From NCBI GenBank assembly GCA_947642745.1, contig CANRTU010000037.1:1-44358 (forward strand): a stretch of 44,358 bases of DNA. The letters run 5' to 3'. Each line of letters opens with the position of its first letter. Positions within the stretch are counted from its first letter, which is position 1. Source of the stretch: an uncultured Eubacterium sp. GTDB lineage: Bacteria > Bacillota > Clostridia > Lachnospirales > Lachnospiraceae. Positions 1 to 8,629 of this stretch are shown here, one piece after another. The notes under the pieces are model-generated. The model searched no databases, had not been told where the DNA came from, and was given only the letters and a program-made list of their open reading frames with translations. The position numbers and the translations under genes were made by a program.

Positions 1-52
1 ACGCGCGACCTTGCCAAGGTCGAGACCGCGGGTTCGAGCCCCGTCTATCGCT
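1..52 (+). tRNA. tRNA-Gly(GCC), 5' part outside the window
   Basis: The anticodon arm is a 5-bp stem (CGACC/GGTCG) around the loop TTGCCAA, giving anticodon GCC at 13-15, which reads glycine codons. A T arm follows with stem GCGGG/CCCGT and loop TTCGAGC. The 3' acceptor strand CTATCGC plus discriminator T ends near 52, and CCA is not encoded. The D arm and 5' acceptor strand lie upstream of the window. A terminator follows at once, so this is the last RNA of its transcript. Confidence 0.93.
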
Positions 53-60
53 TTTTTATC

Positions 61-92
61 AGAGCATCCAGCTTTGCCGGATGCTCTTTTAT
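61..92 (+). terminator. Intrinsic terminator after tRNA-Gly
   Basis: The stem AGAGCATCC/GGATGCTCT closes a short loop, with a further GC pair inside, and is followed by TTTATTTT. It sits 9 bases past the tRNA end and fits a plus-strand Rho-independent terminator. Confidence 0.85.
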
Positions 93-119
93 TTTACATG
101 AAATTGCGCATATAAAGTA

Positions 120-146
120 AAAAAGTATCCGGCTTCGCCGGATACT
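120..146 (-). terminator. Intrinsic terminator for the HAD gene (minus strand)
   Basis: The perfect 10-bp stem AGTATCCGGC/GCCGGATACT has a 3-nt loop. On the minus strand it is followed by TTTTTTACTTTA. It is the strongest stop signal downstream of the HAD phosphatase gene. Confidence 0.75.
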
Positions 147-150
147 CCGC

Positions 151-193
151 CTGCGGCGGGCTGCCTCTGGCAGCATTTTCCCTTCCGCCGCAT
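151..193. repeat. GC-rich structured repeat, copy 1
   Basis: TGCGGCGGGCTGCC at the left and CCCTTCCGCCGCA at the right can pair through GCGGCGG/CCGCCGC, with a GCTGCC/GGCAGC hairpin inside. A near copy lies at 8568-8607, also in a 3' intergenic region of a minus-strand gene. Confidence 0.55.
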
Positions 194-215
194 GGCGATC
201 CTCCCGGAGCAGAAA

Positions 216-247
216 GACAGACTGTCTGTGATCCGGGACAGTCTGTC
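216..247 (-). terminator. Inverted repeat just downstream of the HAD gene
   Basis: The perfect 11-bp arms GACAGACTGTC/GACAGTCTGTC are separated by 10 bases. On the minus strand the hairpin is followed by TTTCTGCTC, a weak U tract, so it may be a first, leaky stop before the stronger hairpin at 120-146. Confidence 0.5.
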
Positions 248-282
248 CTTCTTTTCCGGAAACGCTCTCTTTTGGGACAGAA

Positions 283-933
283 CTATATTTCACCATCCCT
301 GACCAGCCGCAGTACCTCATGCAGACTGTCGCAAATCCGAGCACAGTCCGCCAGCAGGTCTTCCGTAGGCGGCACCTGATCCGGCACCATTACCGTGGTA
401 CAGCCCGCTGCCACTCCGGCCCTTGCGCCGTTGATTCCGTCTTCAAATACATAACAGTCCTCCGCCTGACAGCCGATCTGTTCCGCTGCCAGCAGGAAGA
501 TATCCGGCGCCGGTTTGCTGTGTTCCACTTCATTTCCACTGACCACCGCATCAAAATAATGTTCCACGCCGGTCTGACGCAGATTATTGCGGACAATCGC
601 TTCCCTGCTGCTGCTGGCCACCGCCATTCTGACGCCATTCTGGTGAAAATATTCCAGTATTTCCCGCATACCCGGTTTTTCCGGCACCTGTATGGCTACC
701 AGTTCCGCCACCCGTTCTGTCACACGGGCAATAAACCGCTGTGCGTCAATATCCGGATAATACTTATGGACTACTTCTACCATATGATCCCCGCTGGTAC
801 CTGCCACTGCCGGAGGAAACGCCGGATCCGGTATCTGTCCAAATCTTTCCGCCATATATTCCCAGCTCTCCTTATACAGCCGCTCTGTATCAAACAGCAG
901 ACCATCCATATCAAAAATTGCACCTTTTTTCAT
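283..933 (-). CDS. HAD-superfamily hydrolase, beta-phosphoglucomutase-like (216 aa)
   Basis: Cytosolic phosphatase or phosphomutase of the HAD superfamily, beta-PGM/YcjU-like branch. The nucleophile motif is FDMDGLLFDTE at residues 7-17, motif II is the SSS of VASSSREAI, and motif III is KPAPDIF followed by VFEDGINGARAG with the Mg-binding acidic residue. The cap region between motifs I and II suits a C1-capped enzyme. The start is the ATG at 933, because GGAGG lies 5 bases upstream; an ATG six codons earlier lacks a proper site. Substrate cannot be read from sequence. The gene stands alone, with a candidate promoter at 1045-1073 and terminators at 216-247 and 120-146. The family is secure; the exact reaction is open. 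Confidence 0.88.
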   Translation of the reverse strand: MKKGAIFDMDGLLFDTERLYKESWEYMAERFGQIPDPAFPPAVAGTSGDHMVEVVHKYYPDIDAQRFIARVTERVAELVAIQVPEKPGMREILEYFHQNGVRMAVASSSREAIVRNNLRQTGVEHYFDAVVSGNEVEHSKPAPDIFLLAAEQIGCQAEDCYVFEDGINGARAGVAAGCTTVMVPDQVPPTEDLLADCARICDSLHEVLRLVRDGEI

Positions 934-1044
934 AATTACCTCCAGATTCATTCCCAGAACACATCTGAAATATCCGCCCTATCAGACACACCAGCAGACA
1001 AATTTCCAGAATACGCTCTGACCTGCGGATCAGATCCGTTGTCT

Positions 1045-1073
1045 ATTTTACGATATCCCGGATATCCTGTAAA
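1045..1073 (-). promoter_or_regulatory. Candidate sigma-A promoter for the HAD gene
   Basis: On the minus strand TTTACA is followed after 17 bases by TAAAAT. The spacer contains GATATC twice around CCGG, a small palindrome. Position is about 115 bases upstream of the start codon. The rest of the 934-1351 gap shows no ORF with a ribosome site and no clear RNA structure. Confidence 0.45.
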
Positions 1074-1351
1074 GCCCCGCCGGCCCGTCCCGGCAAATTT
1101 CTGCAGGCACCGTTTTCATTACGTTCTGATTCCTGACGGAATCATTGTGCCGGCCATTACTTCAGATTCCCGGTGAAGCTGTTTTCACATCCGGTAACCG
1201 CAACAAAATCACAACAACAGAAAAAAGTGCCCGCACCGACTGATATTAACTGTATAGTTGCCTTAATGGCAGGAGAGGATATAAGCTAAAACTATCTTCA
1301 GCCGGATACAGACGCTTTTTTCTATTGTTGTGATTCTGAAACAGAAAATTC

Positions 1352-2698
1352 TTAATCAGCCAGCGCTTTTAACCGCTCTTCCAGCGCTCCTTTTGCCTCT
1401 TCAAATCCCGGCTTGCCCAGCAGCGCAAACATGTTTTTCTTGTATGCTTCCACACCCGGCTGGTCAAACGGATTCACGCCGATCATATAACCGGATACAG
1501 CAAGGCTCTTCCAGAAGAAATATACGAGCTGGCCAAACGTATAATCATTCAGTCTGTCAATGGAAATAATCAGGTTTGGCACGCCGCCGTCCACATGTGC
1601 CAGCAATGTACCTTTCATGGCTTTCTCATTCATTTCCTGCATGGATATGCCGGACGCAAAGTTCAGTCCGTCCACATTCGCCGGATCATGAGGCACTTTC
1701 AGTTCCTGTCTGGCATTCTGCACCCAGAGAACTGTTTCAAACATAATCCTTGTGCCGTCCTGGATAAACTGCCCGATGGAATGCAGATCCGTTGTAAAAT
1801 TCGCTGACACCGGAAACAGTCCTTTGTTTTCCTTTCCTTCGGATTCTGCCATCAGCTGTTTGTACCATTCGCCAAACATGGTCAGGGAAGGTTCGTAGCT
1901 TGCCAGTATTTCCACGCTCTTACCCTTCATCAGCATCAGAAAACGCAGGGCAGCGTACAGCATCGCATCGTTGCTCATAAAATCCGGATTCCGGTATGCC
2001 TCCATCGCATCGGCACATCCTTTCATCACCTGGTCAATATCCATGCCGCCGGCAGCCATAGGAAGCAGGCCCACCGCACTCAGACAGGAGAAACGGCCGC
2101 CAATATTATCCGGTACTACGAACGTCTCATATCCTTCTTTTTCCGCCAGTCCACGAAGCGCTCCTTTGTGTGCGTCTGTGGTGGCATATATTCTGGACTT
2201 TGCCCCTTCTTTTCCATATTTCTGCTCCAGCTTTTCTTTAAAAATACGGAACGCTACCGCAGGCTCTGTGGTTGTGCCGGATTTGGAAATAACGTTGACA
2301 GAAAAATCCCGGTCTCCAATTATATCCAGAATATTCTGTATATAATCTGAACTGATATTGCTCCCCGCAAAATAAACTTCCACACTGTCTTTCTGTCCCA
2401 GCTGATTGCCAAACGGTCCTTTGATAAATTCCAGTCCGGCACGGGCTCCCAGATAACTGCCGCCGATACCGATTGCCACCAGTACCTCGCTCTGCTGGCA
2501 GATACGCTTTGCCGCTTCTTTAATGCGGGCAAATTCTTCCCTGTCGTAAGTATCCGGCAGATCATGCCAGCCCAGCATTTCGCTGCCTGCGCCTGTACGC
2601 TCTGTCAGCTGGCGGCAGGCTGCCTCTGCCAGCGGGCGGATATAATCCAGTTCCTTTTCCCTGATTCCCGCATTTTTATAATTTAATTTTATGGCCAT
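1352..2698 (-). CDS. pgi: Glucose-6-phosphate isomerase (448 aa)
   Basis: Interconverts glucose-6-phosphate and fructose-6-phosphate in the cytosol. Family signatures are GIGGSYLGARA near residue 77, the sugar-phosphate loop VISKSGTTTEP near 137, GGRFSCLSAVGLLP near 200, LHSIGQFIQDGTR with the catalytic histidine region, and GVEAYKKNMFALLGKPG near the C-terminus, whose lysine is expected in the active site. The length suits the short bacterial Pgi type. The ATG is preceded by AGGAGG with 7-base spacing. It lies 79 bases after srlB on the same strand, so it may be read partly with the sorbitol genes, whose product is fructose-6-phosphate. No clear promoter or terminator separates them. Confidence 0.97.
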   Translation of the reverse strand: MAIKLNYKNAGIREKELDYIRPLAEAACRQLTERTGAGSEMLGWHDLPDTYDREEFARIKEAAKRICQQSEVLVAIGIGGSYLGARAGLEFIKGPFGNQLGQKDSVEVYFAGSNISSDYIQNILDIIGDRDFSVNVISKSGTTTEPAVAFRIFKEKLEQKYGKEGAKSRIYATTDAHKGALRGLAEKEGYETFVVPDNIGGRFSCLSAVGLLPMAAGGMDIDQVMKGCADAMEAYRNPDFMSNDAMLYAALRFLMLMKGKSVEILASYEPSLTMFGEWYKQLMAESEGKENKGLFPVSANFTTDLHSIGQFIQDGTRIMFETVLWVQNARQELKVPHDPANVDGLNFASGISMQEMNEKAMKGTLLAHVDGGVPNLIISIDRLNDYTFGQLVYFFWKSLAVSGYMIGVNPFDQPGVEAYKKNMFALLGKPGFEEAKGALEERLKALAD

Positions 2699-2777
2699 AT
2701 CTTTTCCTCCTGATTATTTTAATAAAACCACTTTTTCCGGAAATACGACTGTATTATTTTATATCATTTTCATATGT

Positions 2778-3143
2778 TTATTCTTCTACAATCTGAATCT
2801 GTGTACCTACTTCAATGACAGGCATCGGTTTATCTTCTACGTAAATTGTTCCTGCCAGATCCACGGTTGTCTGTCCGCTGAAATTAATAGTACAGTGTCC
2901 CAGTCCCGCCAGTGTCACCGGAGCCTCATGCCCTACAGCTGTGATTTTGTAAGAGCTGTCACCGATTTTAAGCGTCTGTCCGGCGCTGATAGTACCCTGC
3001 ACCGGATTTACATCTACGGAATAACAGTAATCCCGCAGTTCCTCCGGTGCGTTGTCTCCAAAAATAATAAACATTTTTTCACTCTGAAACTCACTGACAC
3101 AGCTTCCCAGAGCTTTTACCCTGTTTTCATAAATTACTTTCAT
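2778..3143 (-). CDS. srlB: PTS sorbitol/glucitol-specific EIIA (121 aa)
   Basis: Cytosolic phosphocarrier of the glucitol-family PTS: it takes phosphate from HPr and passes it to EIIB. The whole 121-residue protein is the EIIA-Gut fold, with the conserved GHEAPVTLAGLGHCTINF segment near residues 68-85 and the YVEDKPMPVIEVGTQI tail typical of the family. The ATG has AAGGAGG 8 bases upstream. It is the last PTS gene of the operon, after srlE, separated from it by two stable hairpins. Confidence 0.94.
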   Translation of the reverse strand: MKVIYENRVKALGSCVSEFQSEKMFIIFGDNAPEELRDYCYSVDVNPVQGTISAGQTLKIGDSSYKITAVGHEAPVTLAGLGHCTINFSGQTTVDLAGTIYVEDKPMPVIEVGTQIQIVEE

Positions 3144-3164
3144 TGGATGATCCTCCTTTCACCG

Positions 3165-3207
3165 GGGCTGCCTGGCGGCAGCCCTCCCTACAGGCTCTCA
3201 GAGAGCC
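3165..3207 (-). other. Two stable hairpins between srlE and srlB
   Basis: GGGCTGCC/GGCAGCCC (3165-3184) and GGCTCTC/GAGAGCC (3193-3207) both fold perfectly in the 69-base gap. Neither has a U tract, so they look like mRNA-stability or processing structures rather than terminators. Confidence 0.5.
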
Positions 3208-3212
3208 GTATT

Positions 3213-4238
3213 TTATGCGGCATACAGTCCAAAACTTGCCAGATATGCGATCAGTACACGCAGCCATCCTGTAAAGAAACGGGAATACATGACAGATACC
3301 ACACCTACCTCAATCGTTTCTGTTTCTGCTTCTGCCAGACCCAGACCTACCGGAATAAAGTCACAGGCGCCCTGGCAGTTGATGGCGAACAGCGCCGGAA
3401 GCGCCAGCTGCGGAGCCACATTTCCTTTACCAATCTCAGCGCCGATCAGAGTACCTACTATCTGGGCGATAACCGCTCCCGGCCCAAGCAGCGCAGACAG
3501 ACCAGGAATGGAACAGATGATACCAAGCACTGTCAGTCCGAAAATATTACCTGCCAGCGGCGTCAGTACCGAAGCAAAGGCGTCGCCAAATCCGGAACCA
3601 TTAATTATACCAATGAGCATGGATACAAACGCCATAAATGGCAGCAGCGTCGTGATACAGGTCTGGATCGCATCCCTGGCCGCCTGGTAAAAGGTATTGA
3701 CCACTTTACCCGCTCCAAGACCGATCTTTGTAATCAGAGACTTGTTTTCCTGTTTCGCAAGCGTTTCGGATACTTTCATATCCGCTGTAAACTTCGCCCC
3801 GTCGTCCGCAGGCTTTTGATTCTCTGACGCCTGCCCGTAACTGCCCGACGCAGGCTGGGAACCATCCGCCAGTGATACCTGGGCGGACGTTACCGCTGAA
3901 ACATATATACTTTCTGTAATAAACTGGGCCATCGGACCGGATTTTCCCACCGGCATGACATTGATGGTCGGTATGCCTTTTTTCGGATAGATCCCGCAGC
4001 GCAATGTACCGCCGCAGTCAATAATAACCAGCGCCAGCTCTTCTTCCGGACAATTGGTCTTAAACCCGTTTACCGGCACAAGCCCTGTCAGCTCCACTAT
4101 TTTTTGCAGACATTCCGGCTCTGCGCCGCCGCCTGTAATATACATTACTTTATTTCTCTGTTCCGTCGGGGTGATTACCAGCGGTCCTCCGAATCCGCCC
4201 GGACCTCTTTCCACACGGATAGAACGATATTCTGCCAT
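3213..4238 (-). CDS. srlE: PTS sorbitol/glucitol-specific EIIB with membrane domain (341 aa)
   Basis: Phosphorylates sorbitol during uptake together with SrlA. Residues 1-130 form the EIIB-Gut domain, opening with [17 protein letters not shown] and containing [20 protein letters not shown], where the phosphorylated cysteine is expected. About residues 160-341 hold hydrophobic segments such as [19 protein letters not shown] and [20 protein letters not shown], the second half of the membrane domain. The start is the ATG at 4238, because AAGGAGG lies 8 bases upstream; the upstream in-frame codons overlap srlA and lack a site. It follows srlA by 13 bases, so translation is probably coupled. Confidence 0.94.
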   Translation of the reverse strand: MAEYRSIRVERGPGGFGGPLVITPTEQRNKVMYITGGGAEPECLQKIVELTGLVPVNGFKTNCPEEELALVIIDCGGTLRCGIYPKKGIPTINVMPVGKSGPMAQFITESIYVSAVTSAQVSLADGSQPASGSYGQASENQKPADDGAKFTADMKVSETLAKQENKSLITKIGLGAGKVVNTFYQAARDAIQTCITTLLPFMAFVSMLIGIINGSGFGDAFASVLTPLAGNIFGLTVLGIICSIPGLSALLGPGAVIAQIVGTLIGAEIGKGNVAPQLALPALFAINCQGACDFIPVGLGLAEAETETIEVGVVSVMYSRFFTGWLRVLIAYLASFGLYAA

Positions 4239-4251
4239 TTCTCTCTCCTCC

Positions 4252-4806
4252 TTATTTACCTGCGATCCTGTATTCACGGTTCAGCGTAACGCCCTGCTGT
4301 TTTTCTACCATTTTTGTAGTGAAATCTGTCGCCCATCCGGAAATAAAGTTTGCGATCAGACCTACCAGCAGATAACGGACTGCCAGCGGCGTCGTATCCA
4401 GTCCCAGTGCGGTAATGCCGTTGGCAATGCCCAGCCAGATAAACAGTTCTGAAGCGTTGATATGTGGAAAAATACCATTATTCGTGTGACAGTGATAAGT
4501 AACAGAAGCGTAAAAACTCGGTTTATAATATTCAGGCATAAATTTACCGATAGACAGCGCCATCGGATTACCAAGCATAAATGCGCTGACAAATGGCAGA
4601 ATCATATACCGCAGTACCGGATTTCCCGTACATACATGGGCCAGTTTTGCCACTGCCTGTTCCCCGGCCAGGGCGATAATGGCGTTCATCAGTACCAGCA
4701 GCATCAGTATCGTAGGAATAATTCCACTGACCCAGCTCATAAACTGTTCGCCGCCCAGCGTAAATAAATTCATAAAGCCAGAGGCTAATTTTACGATAAA
4801 ATCCAT
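4252..4806 (-). CDS. srlA: PTS sorbitol/glucitol-specific EIIC (184 aa)
   Basis: Integral membrane subunit that forms the sorbitol path with SrlE. Hydrophobic stretches include [20 protein letters not shown] and [13 protein letters not shown], and the family-typical segment [20 protein letters not shown] is present near residues 94-113. Length matches the usual roughly 180 residues. The ATG follows AAAGGTG. It sits between gutM and srlE in the order expected for clostridial gut operons. Confidence 0.95.
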   Translation of the reverse strand: MDFIVKLASGFMNLFTLGGEQFMSWVSGIIPTILMLLVLMNAIIALAGEQAVAKLAHVCTGNPVLRYMILPFVSAFMLGNPMALSIGKFMPEYYKPSFYASVTYHCHTNNGIFPHINASELFIWLGIANGITALGLDTTPLAVRYLLVGLIANFISGWATDFTTKMVEKQQGVTLNREYRIAGK

Positions 4807-4839
4807 ATATTTTCACCTTTCTTTCTCTTTTCCCGTGAT

Positions 4840-4893
4840 CTTTGTCCTGTATCCGGTCTGCTGGCAGACGCCTGCGGCCGGTGCGGGACAAAG
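4840..4893 (-). other. Long hairpin between gutM and srlA
   Basis: CTTTGTCC (4840-4847) and GGACAAAG (4886-4893) are complementary and enclose a GC-rich loop with inner pairing. There is no U tract on the minus strand, so this is more likely an RNA processing or stability element than a stop. Confidence 0.4.
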
Positions 4894-4913
4894 GGATGTT
4901 TTTATTCCATACC

Positions 4914-5357
4914 TTACACCGCCGTTTTTCCAAAGCCCGCAAGCGTACGTCCTACCCGCTGGAACGGTGAAGGCGGCTGCGGAATATCCTCACCAGCCAT
5001 AAATTTGTTATAAGTATTGCGTGCGTCCAGAATCGCTTTGCGCAGATTTTTGCCACGCTCAGGCAGGTCGCTTTCTGTCAGCTGCCCGATATGTCTGCCT
5101 TCAAACCCCTTCAGAGGCCGTACTCTGGCGAAACAGGTCACGCCCATAAGCATCCTTCCTTCCCTGATGATGCCGTCGTCCCCGATCAGAAACATCACCA
5201 CAGCCCCCGCATGGAATCCGCCGGCCTGTCTGCCGCAGGCTACTTTGCCCTGCCTGCGCAGCCGGATAAATTCCTTTGAAAAATGGCGCATCTGGATACT
5301 GCTTAATACTGCCTGAAGCGCAAACATAATTATAATAATAATTCCAAGTTTCCCCAT
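4914..5357 (-). CDS. gutM: GutM-type regulator of sorbitol genes (147 aa)
   Basis: Small transcription factor family found with glucitol PTS operons; in enterobacteria GutM activates the gut operon. Residues 3-20 are strongly hydrophobic (GKLGIIIIIMFALQAVLSSI), so membrane attachment is likely. The body holds GRQAGGFHAGAVVMFLIGDDG and a charged C-terminal half with LPERGKNLRKAILDARNTYNKF. The start is the ATG at 5357 with AGGAGGA 7 bases upstream; the longer reading overlaps the previous gene without a site. It begins 17 bases after the PRD regulator ends, so the two are almost certainly co-transcribed. Confidence 0.88.
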   Translation of the reverse strand: MGKLGIIIIIMFALQAVLSSIQMRHFSKEFIRLRRQGKVACGRQAGGFHAGAVVMFLIGDDGIIREGRMLMGVTCFARVRPLKGFEGRHIGQLTESDLPERGKNLRKAILDARNTYNKFMAGEDIPQPPSPFQRVGRTLAGFGKTAV

Positions 5358-5374
5358 AAGTCTTTCCTCCTGTA

Positions 5375-7300
5375 TCAGGCCCGTTCTCCGGCCCACCGGT
5401 ACAGCGCACGCAAAAGCGCCTGAAAGCTGTCCGCCTGCGTAATTTTATTCAGTAAACCTGTGTCCTGCGTAATGCTGATAATCTCATCGTACACCCGGAT
5501 CAGCAGGCTGTCGTCAGACGAAATCTGTTCCGGCAGTCCCAGCAGGAAAATCACCCGGATCTCATGATCGTGATAGCGGATAGGCGCCGGATATACGCCA
5601 ATGGCCAGTACCAGCCGCTCTCCCGCATACTGCACGCTGTGGGGAATTGCCACCGCATGGTCAAACACCATCGTGCCTTTGCGTTCCCGCTCATGCAGCC
5701 GGTCCAGAAATCCTTCGTCCACCTGCCCAGATCCAGCCAGGGAACAGGCCATACGGGTAACAGCGTCTTCGTAAGATTCCGATCTGTCCAGAATAAAAAA
5801 ACGGCTTTCGTCCAGCAGACCTACCATTACAAACCAGTTGTTGTCCAGAATCGGCACATCCACCTGGTTCCAGTATCTGGTTTTTTCGATTTTGTGGCGC
5901 AGCTCCTGTTCATTAAAGATTTCATGAATCCGTATTACCGGCCTGCTGCTCTCACAGGGCAGCTCCACCGTTGTAAAAATAATATCATACGCATCCAGAA
6001 TCTGTGAAGAAACTTTTTCATCCGCCATCAGTGTCAGTTCAACCGAACTGTCCAGTACCTTTTTCAGCTGCGCAGCCACCAGACGGGCAGTAATCCGGCC
6101 TGTACCAGTCACCACCGCCACCTGGAACGGCTGGTTCCGTTTCAGCCCGCTTTCTTCCAGAAAGACGCCAAAGTACGAGGCCAGATATCCCCGTTCATCT
6201 TCTGTCACATCCAGTCCATATGTGGTATGTACCACACCTGCCGCCACACCCGCGATCTGCCATGCCAGCGGATATTTTTCCTTTAATTCGTCCAGCATCG
6301 GATTCCTCAGCTGCACGTGGAAACGCAGACGGTTTAACATAAACATCAGATGATACAGAAATTCTTCAATAAATTCCGGACTTTCGATTTTGATATCCAT
6401 TTCCAGCTGAATCTGGCGGAACATCTTTTCCATCAGCGGACGAATTCCGTCGTCTAATACAATGGAATGCATATCCTGGATATCCGCCGGCGTACGCATA
6501 CCGATAATCGGCAGCAGCACAAACAGTTTCTCTTCAATTGGAAATTCCGTACGCAGAATCTGTTCAATCTGCCGTATGAGCCGCGCCACGATCGCAAACT
6601 CCGGTCTTGCCGTCAGGTTGTAAAAAGACGGGGACAGTTCTCCGATATAATGTCCGGTAAGAAACCGGTCCAGCATTACCGTCAGAAACTGTTCAAACGC
6701 ATTCTGCACACTTTTGTCAAAGGAATTCTCAAGAAAAATCCCGCTGACTGCCTCTGTAATCTCTGTATCCAGCGGATACTGCTCATAGAGCTGCCCGTAA
6801 GCGTTTTCGATGACATAGTTGCGGATATCGCTTTCCCAGCCCTGAAGCACAAGCCCTTTGCTGGTCTTTCCAAGAATTGACAGACGGTACGGCTCTATTT
6901 CCGCCCGTAATTTTTTCAGGTCATTGAGCAGCGTGGTACGGCTGATATTCATCTCATAAGCCAGATCGTCCGTGAGAAGAGGTTCCCTGGAGCGCATCAG
7001 TCTGCCAAACGTATAATCCATCCGGTTGCGGGGAGAATTGAGAAACTCATCCGCTTCCATCAGACGCACGCAGACTTTGTGAAAACGCTCGCTGTCATAA
7101 ATATGAAGCGTATATTTTCCCTGTACGCCTTCAATGACAGCACAGTCTTTCAGCTCTGTATTCAGCTGCCTGATGTCGTTGCGCACTGTCCGTTCACTGA
7201 CATTCAGCTTCAGGGCAAGGATACCTGGCATCACGACCTGGTTTCTACAGAAAAACTGCAGGGTATCCGCTATGCGGTTGTCACCAAATACGCTCTTCAT
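5375..7300 (-). CDS. gutR: PRD-domain, PTS-controlled transcriptional activator (GutR/MtlR type, 641 aa)
   Basis: Likely activator of the sorbitol operon, tuned by PTS phosphorylation. Order of parts: an N-terminal HTH near residues 7-60 (LKLNVSERTVRNDIRQLN), a second HTH near 105-135 (LAYEMNISRTTLLNDLKKL), two PRD regions from about 175 to 400, an EIIB-like segment near 405-490, and an EIIA-Fru/Mtl-like domain from about 500, with the expected histidine in DHAVAIPHSV. The start is the ATG at 7300, because GAGGGGG lies 5 bases upstream. It lies inside the operon between the dehydrogenase and gutM. A 33-base palindrome at 7436-7468 lies just upstream and could be its binding site. The specificity assignment rests on context. 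Confidence 0.9.
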   Translation of the reverse strand: MKSVFGDNRIADTLQFFCRNQVVMPGILALKLNVSERTVRNDIRQLNTELKDCAVIEGVQGKYTLHIYDSERFHKVCVRLMEADEFLNSPRNRMDYTFGRLMRSREPLLTDDLAYEMNISRTTLLNDLKKLRAEIEPYRLSILGKTSKGLVLQGWESDIRNYVIENAYGQLYEQYPLDTEITEAVSGIFLENSFDKSVQNAFEQFLTVMLDRFLTGHYIGELSPSFYNLTARPEFAIVARLIRQIEQILRTEFPIEEKLFVLLPIIGMRTPADIQDMHSIVLDDGIRPLMEKMFRQIQLEMDIKIESPEFIEEFLYHLMFMLNRLRFHVQLRNPMLDELKEKYPLAWQIAGVAAGVVHTTYGLDVTEDERGYLASYFGVFLEESGLKRNQPFQVAVVTGTGRITARLVAAQLKKVLDSSVELTLMADEKVSSQILDAYDIIFTTVELPCESSRPVIRIHEIFNEQELRHKIEKTRYWNQVDVPILDNNWFVMVGLLDESRFFILDRSESYEDAVTRMACSLAGSGQVDEGFLDRLHERERKGTMVFDHAVAIPHSVQYAGERLVLAIGVYPAPIRYHDHEIRVIFLLGLPEQISSDDSLLIRVYDEIISITQDTGLLNKITQADSFQALLRALYRWAGERA

Positions 7301-7435
7301 AGTATCCCCCTCTTTCTGCACCGCAATCTGTTTCATCGTACTACGGCCATCCCGCCTGTGTCTGCCTGTCAGACAGCTGAAAATCTGATCTTTTCCGCTT
7401 CATCCGGTATTGCGCAGCTGTTGCGGGATATTGTT

Positions 7436-7468
7436 CTAGTGTACTGTATCATTGATACAGTACACTAG
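7436..7468. promoter_or_regulatory. 33-base palindrome between the dehydrogenase and PRD regulator genes
   Basis: CTAGTGTACTGTATCA and TGATACAGTACACTAG flank a single T, a perfect 16-bp inverted repeat. It starts 4 bases after the dehydrogenase stop codon. No U tract follows on either strand, so a regulator-binding site or an RNA processing hairpin is more likely than a terminator. Confidence 0.6.
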
Positions 7469-7471
7469 TTA

Positions 7472-8272
7472 TTATCCCCTGGATTTTCCACCAGAAATAT
7501 TAATGGTTGTACCCGCAATATAGCTTGCCCGGTCTGAAGCCAGAAATGCCACCAGATCTCCTACTTCATCCAGTTTGCCGTCCCGTCCCATCGGAATGAC
7601 CTTGCTGTAATCAGTGGAAAGTTCCTCCGGCTTACAGCCTCTCGTATAAGCCAGCGCCTCGTTGTAGGCATCTGTTCTCAGACCTGTGGCTTCCATAATG
7701 CCAGGGGCACAGGCAAGTACACGGATATTGTGTTTACCAAGTTCTTTCGCCCAGGATCTGGTAAAGCTGTCCACAGCTCCTTTTGTAGCGGAATAAGCGG
7801 ACTGTCCCTGTGATCCTTCTTTTCCTGACTCAGAAGACATATTAATAATTACTCCCCCGCCCTGCTTCAGCATCTGTTTCGCACATGCCTGGGCGCACAG
7901 GAATACACCTTTTACGTTAACATCAAACATTTTGCCAAATGAATCATCATTTAATTCATATTCCGGCTTTTCCCCTGCCACATCCACCAGCAGACGTGGC
8001 AGATTGATTCCCGCATTGTTAACCAGTGCGTCGATCCTTCCGTACTCTTTCACTACCGCATCTGTCATGGCCTGTACACTGTCACGGTCCGCCACATTAC
8101 ACTGCACGCAGAATTTTCCATCCTCTGTGCTGCCTGTCTCCACGTTCATATCCACAACCGCAACTTTTGCCCCCGCCGCAGCCAGTGCGTCCGCCACATG
8201 CTTTCCAATACCTGACGCCCCGCCTGTAACAATGACTACATGGTCCTCCAGACCTAACCATCCCTGTTTCAT
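7472..8272 (-). CDS. srlD: Sorbitol-6-phosphate 2-dehydrogenase, SDR family (266 aa)
   Basis: Oxidises sorbitol-6-phosphate to fructose-6-phosphate with NAD in the cytosol. The Rossmann motif TGGASGIGKH is near residues 15-24, NNAG near 89, the catalytic serine in NMSSESGKEG and the YSATK pair near 160. The C-terminal ISGGKSRG is typical of the sorbitol-6-phosphate branch in Clostridia. The start is the ATG at 8272 with GGAGG 8 bases upstream; a much longer open frame upstream lacks a site. It is the first gene of the sorbitol operon, and the PTS genes behind it support the substrate call. Confidence 0.9.
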   Translation of the reverse strand: MKQGWLGLEDHVVIVTGGASGIGKHVADALAAAGAKVAVVDMNVETGSTEDGKFCVQCNVADRDSVQAMTDAVVKEYGRIDALVNNAGINLPRLLVDVAGEKPEYELNDDSFGKMFDVNVKGVFLCAQACAKQMLKQGGGVIINMSSESGKEGSQGQSAYSATKGAVDSFTRSWAKELGKHNIRVLACAPGIMEATGLRTDAYNEALAYTRGCKPEELSTDYSKVIPMGRDGKLDEVGDLVAFLASDRASYIAGTTINISGGKSRG

Positions 8273-8437
8273 GATATTTACCTCCTCTGATCTGATTATT
8301 AATTTTTCCCCCGGTGACTTTATTCCGGAGCTTGTTGGTAAACTTATTATAGAAGAAACAGGACGGACATTTAATTCCGCTTTTTTCTCGACAACGGAAA
8401 TAAATAATAACAGTATTTTTCCAAAAGACGGAAAATA

Positions 8438-8458
8438 ATTGTGCAGGTTTTTATTATT
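8438..8458 (-). promoter_or_regulatory. Candidate extended -10 promoter of the sorbitol operon
   Basis: On the minus strand TTCTGGTATAATAATA carries TGGTATAAT, a full -10 box with the extended TGn element. No good -35 box lies upstream, which is the usual pattern when an activator is needed; the PRD regulator would be the candidate. The implied leader of about 170 bases is AT-rich, with no clear riboswitch. Confidence 0.45.
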
Positions 8459-8567
8459 ATACCAGAATGTGATACAGCTGATATACATATAGCATAACTT
8501 ACACAAAAAAGTAAGCCCCCGGATTACAAAAAATGCAAAAGATAATAAAAATACCCGGTTTATATGC

Positions 8568-8607
8568 GGCGGTCTGCCCCGGGCTGCAGCTCCCTTCCGC
8601 CGCAGTG
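8568..8607. repeat. GC-rich structured repeat, copy 2
   Basis: TGCGGCGGTCTGCC at the left and CCCTTCCGCCGCA at the right match the repeat at 151-193. The same segment can also pair GGTCTGCCCC with GGGGCAGACC just downstream. Confidence 0.5.
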
Positions 8608-8629
8608 CCCCCGCTTCGCTGGGGCAGAC

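Noticed and set aside
319..1176. 285-codon plus-strand ORF
   Set aside because: It is antisense to the HAD phosphatase gene, which has full family motifs and a proper ribosome site.
2691..3827. 378-codon plus-strand ORF
   Set aside because: It is a shadow of the sorbitol EIIA and EIIB genes on the other strand, rich in Arg, Ser and Cys, with no domain.
8273..8530. Riboswitch in the sorbitol leader
   Set aside because: The leader is AT-rich without the conserved cores I know for common riboswitch classes, and a PTS-controlled activator already explains control.
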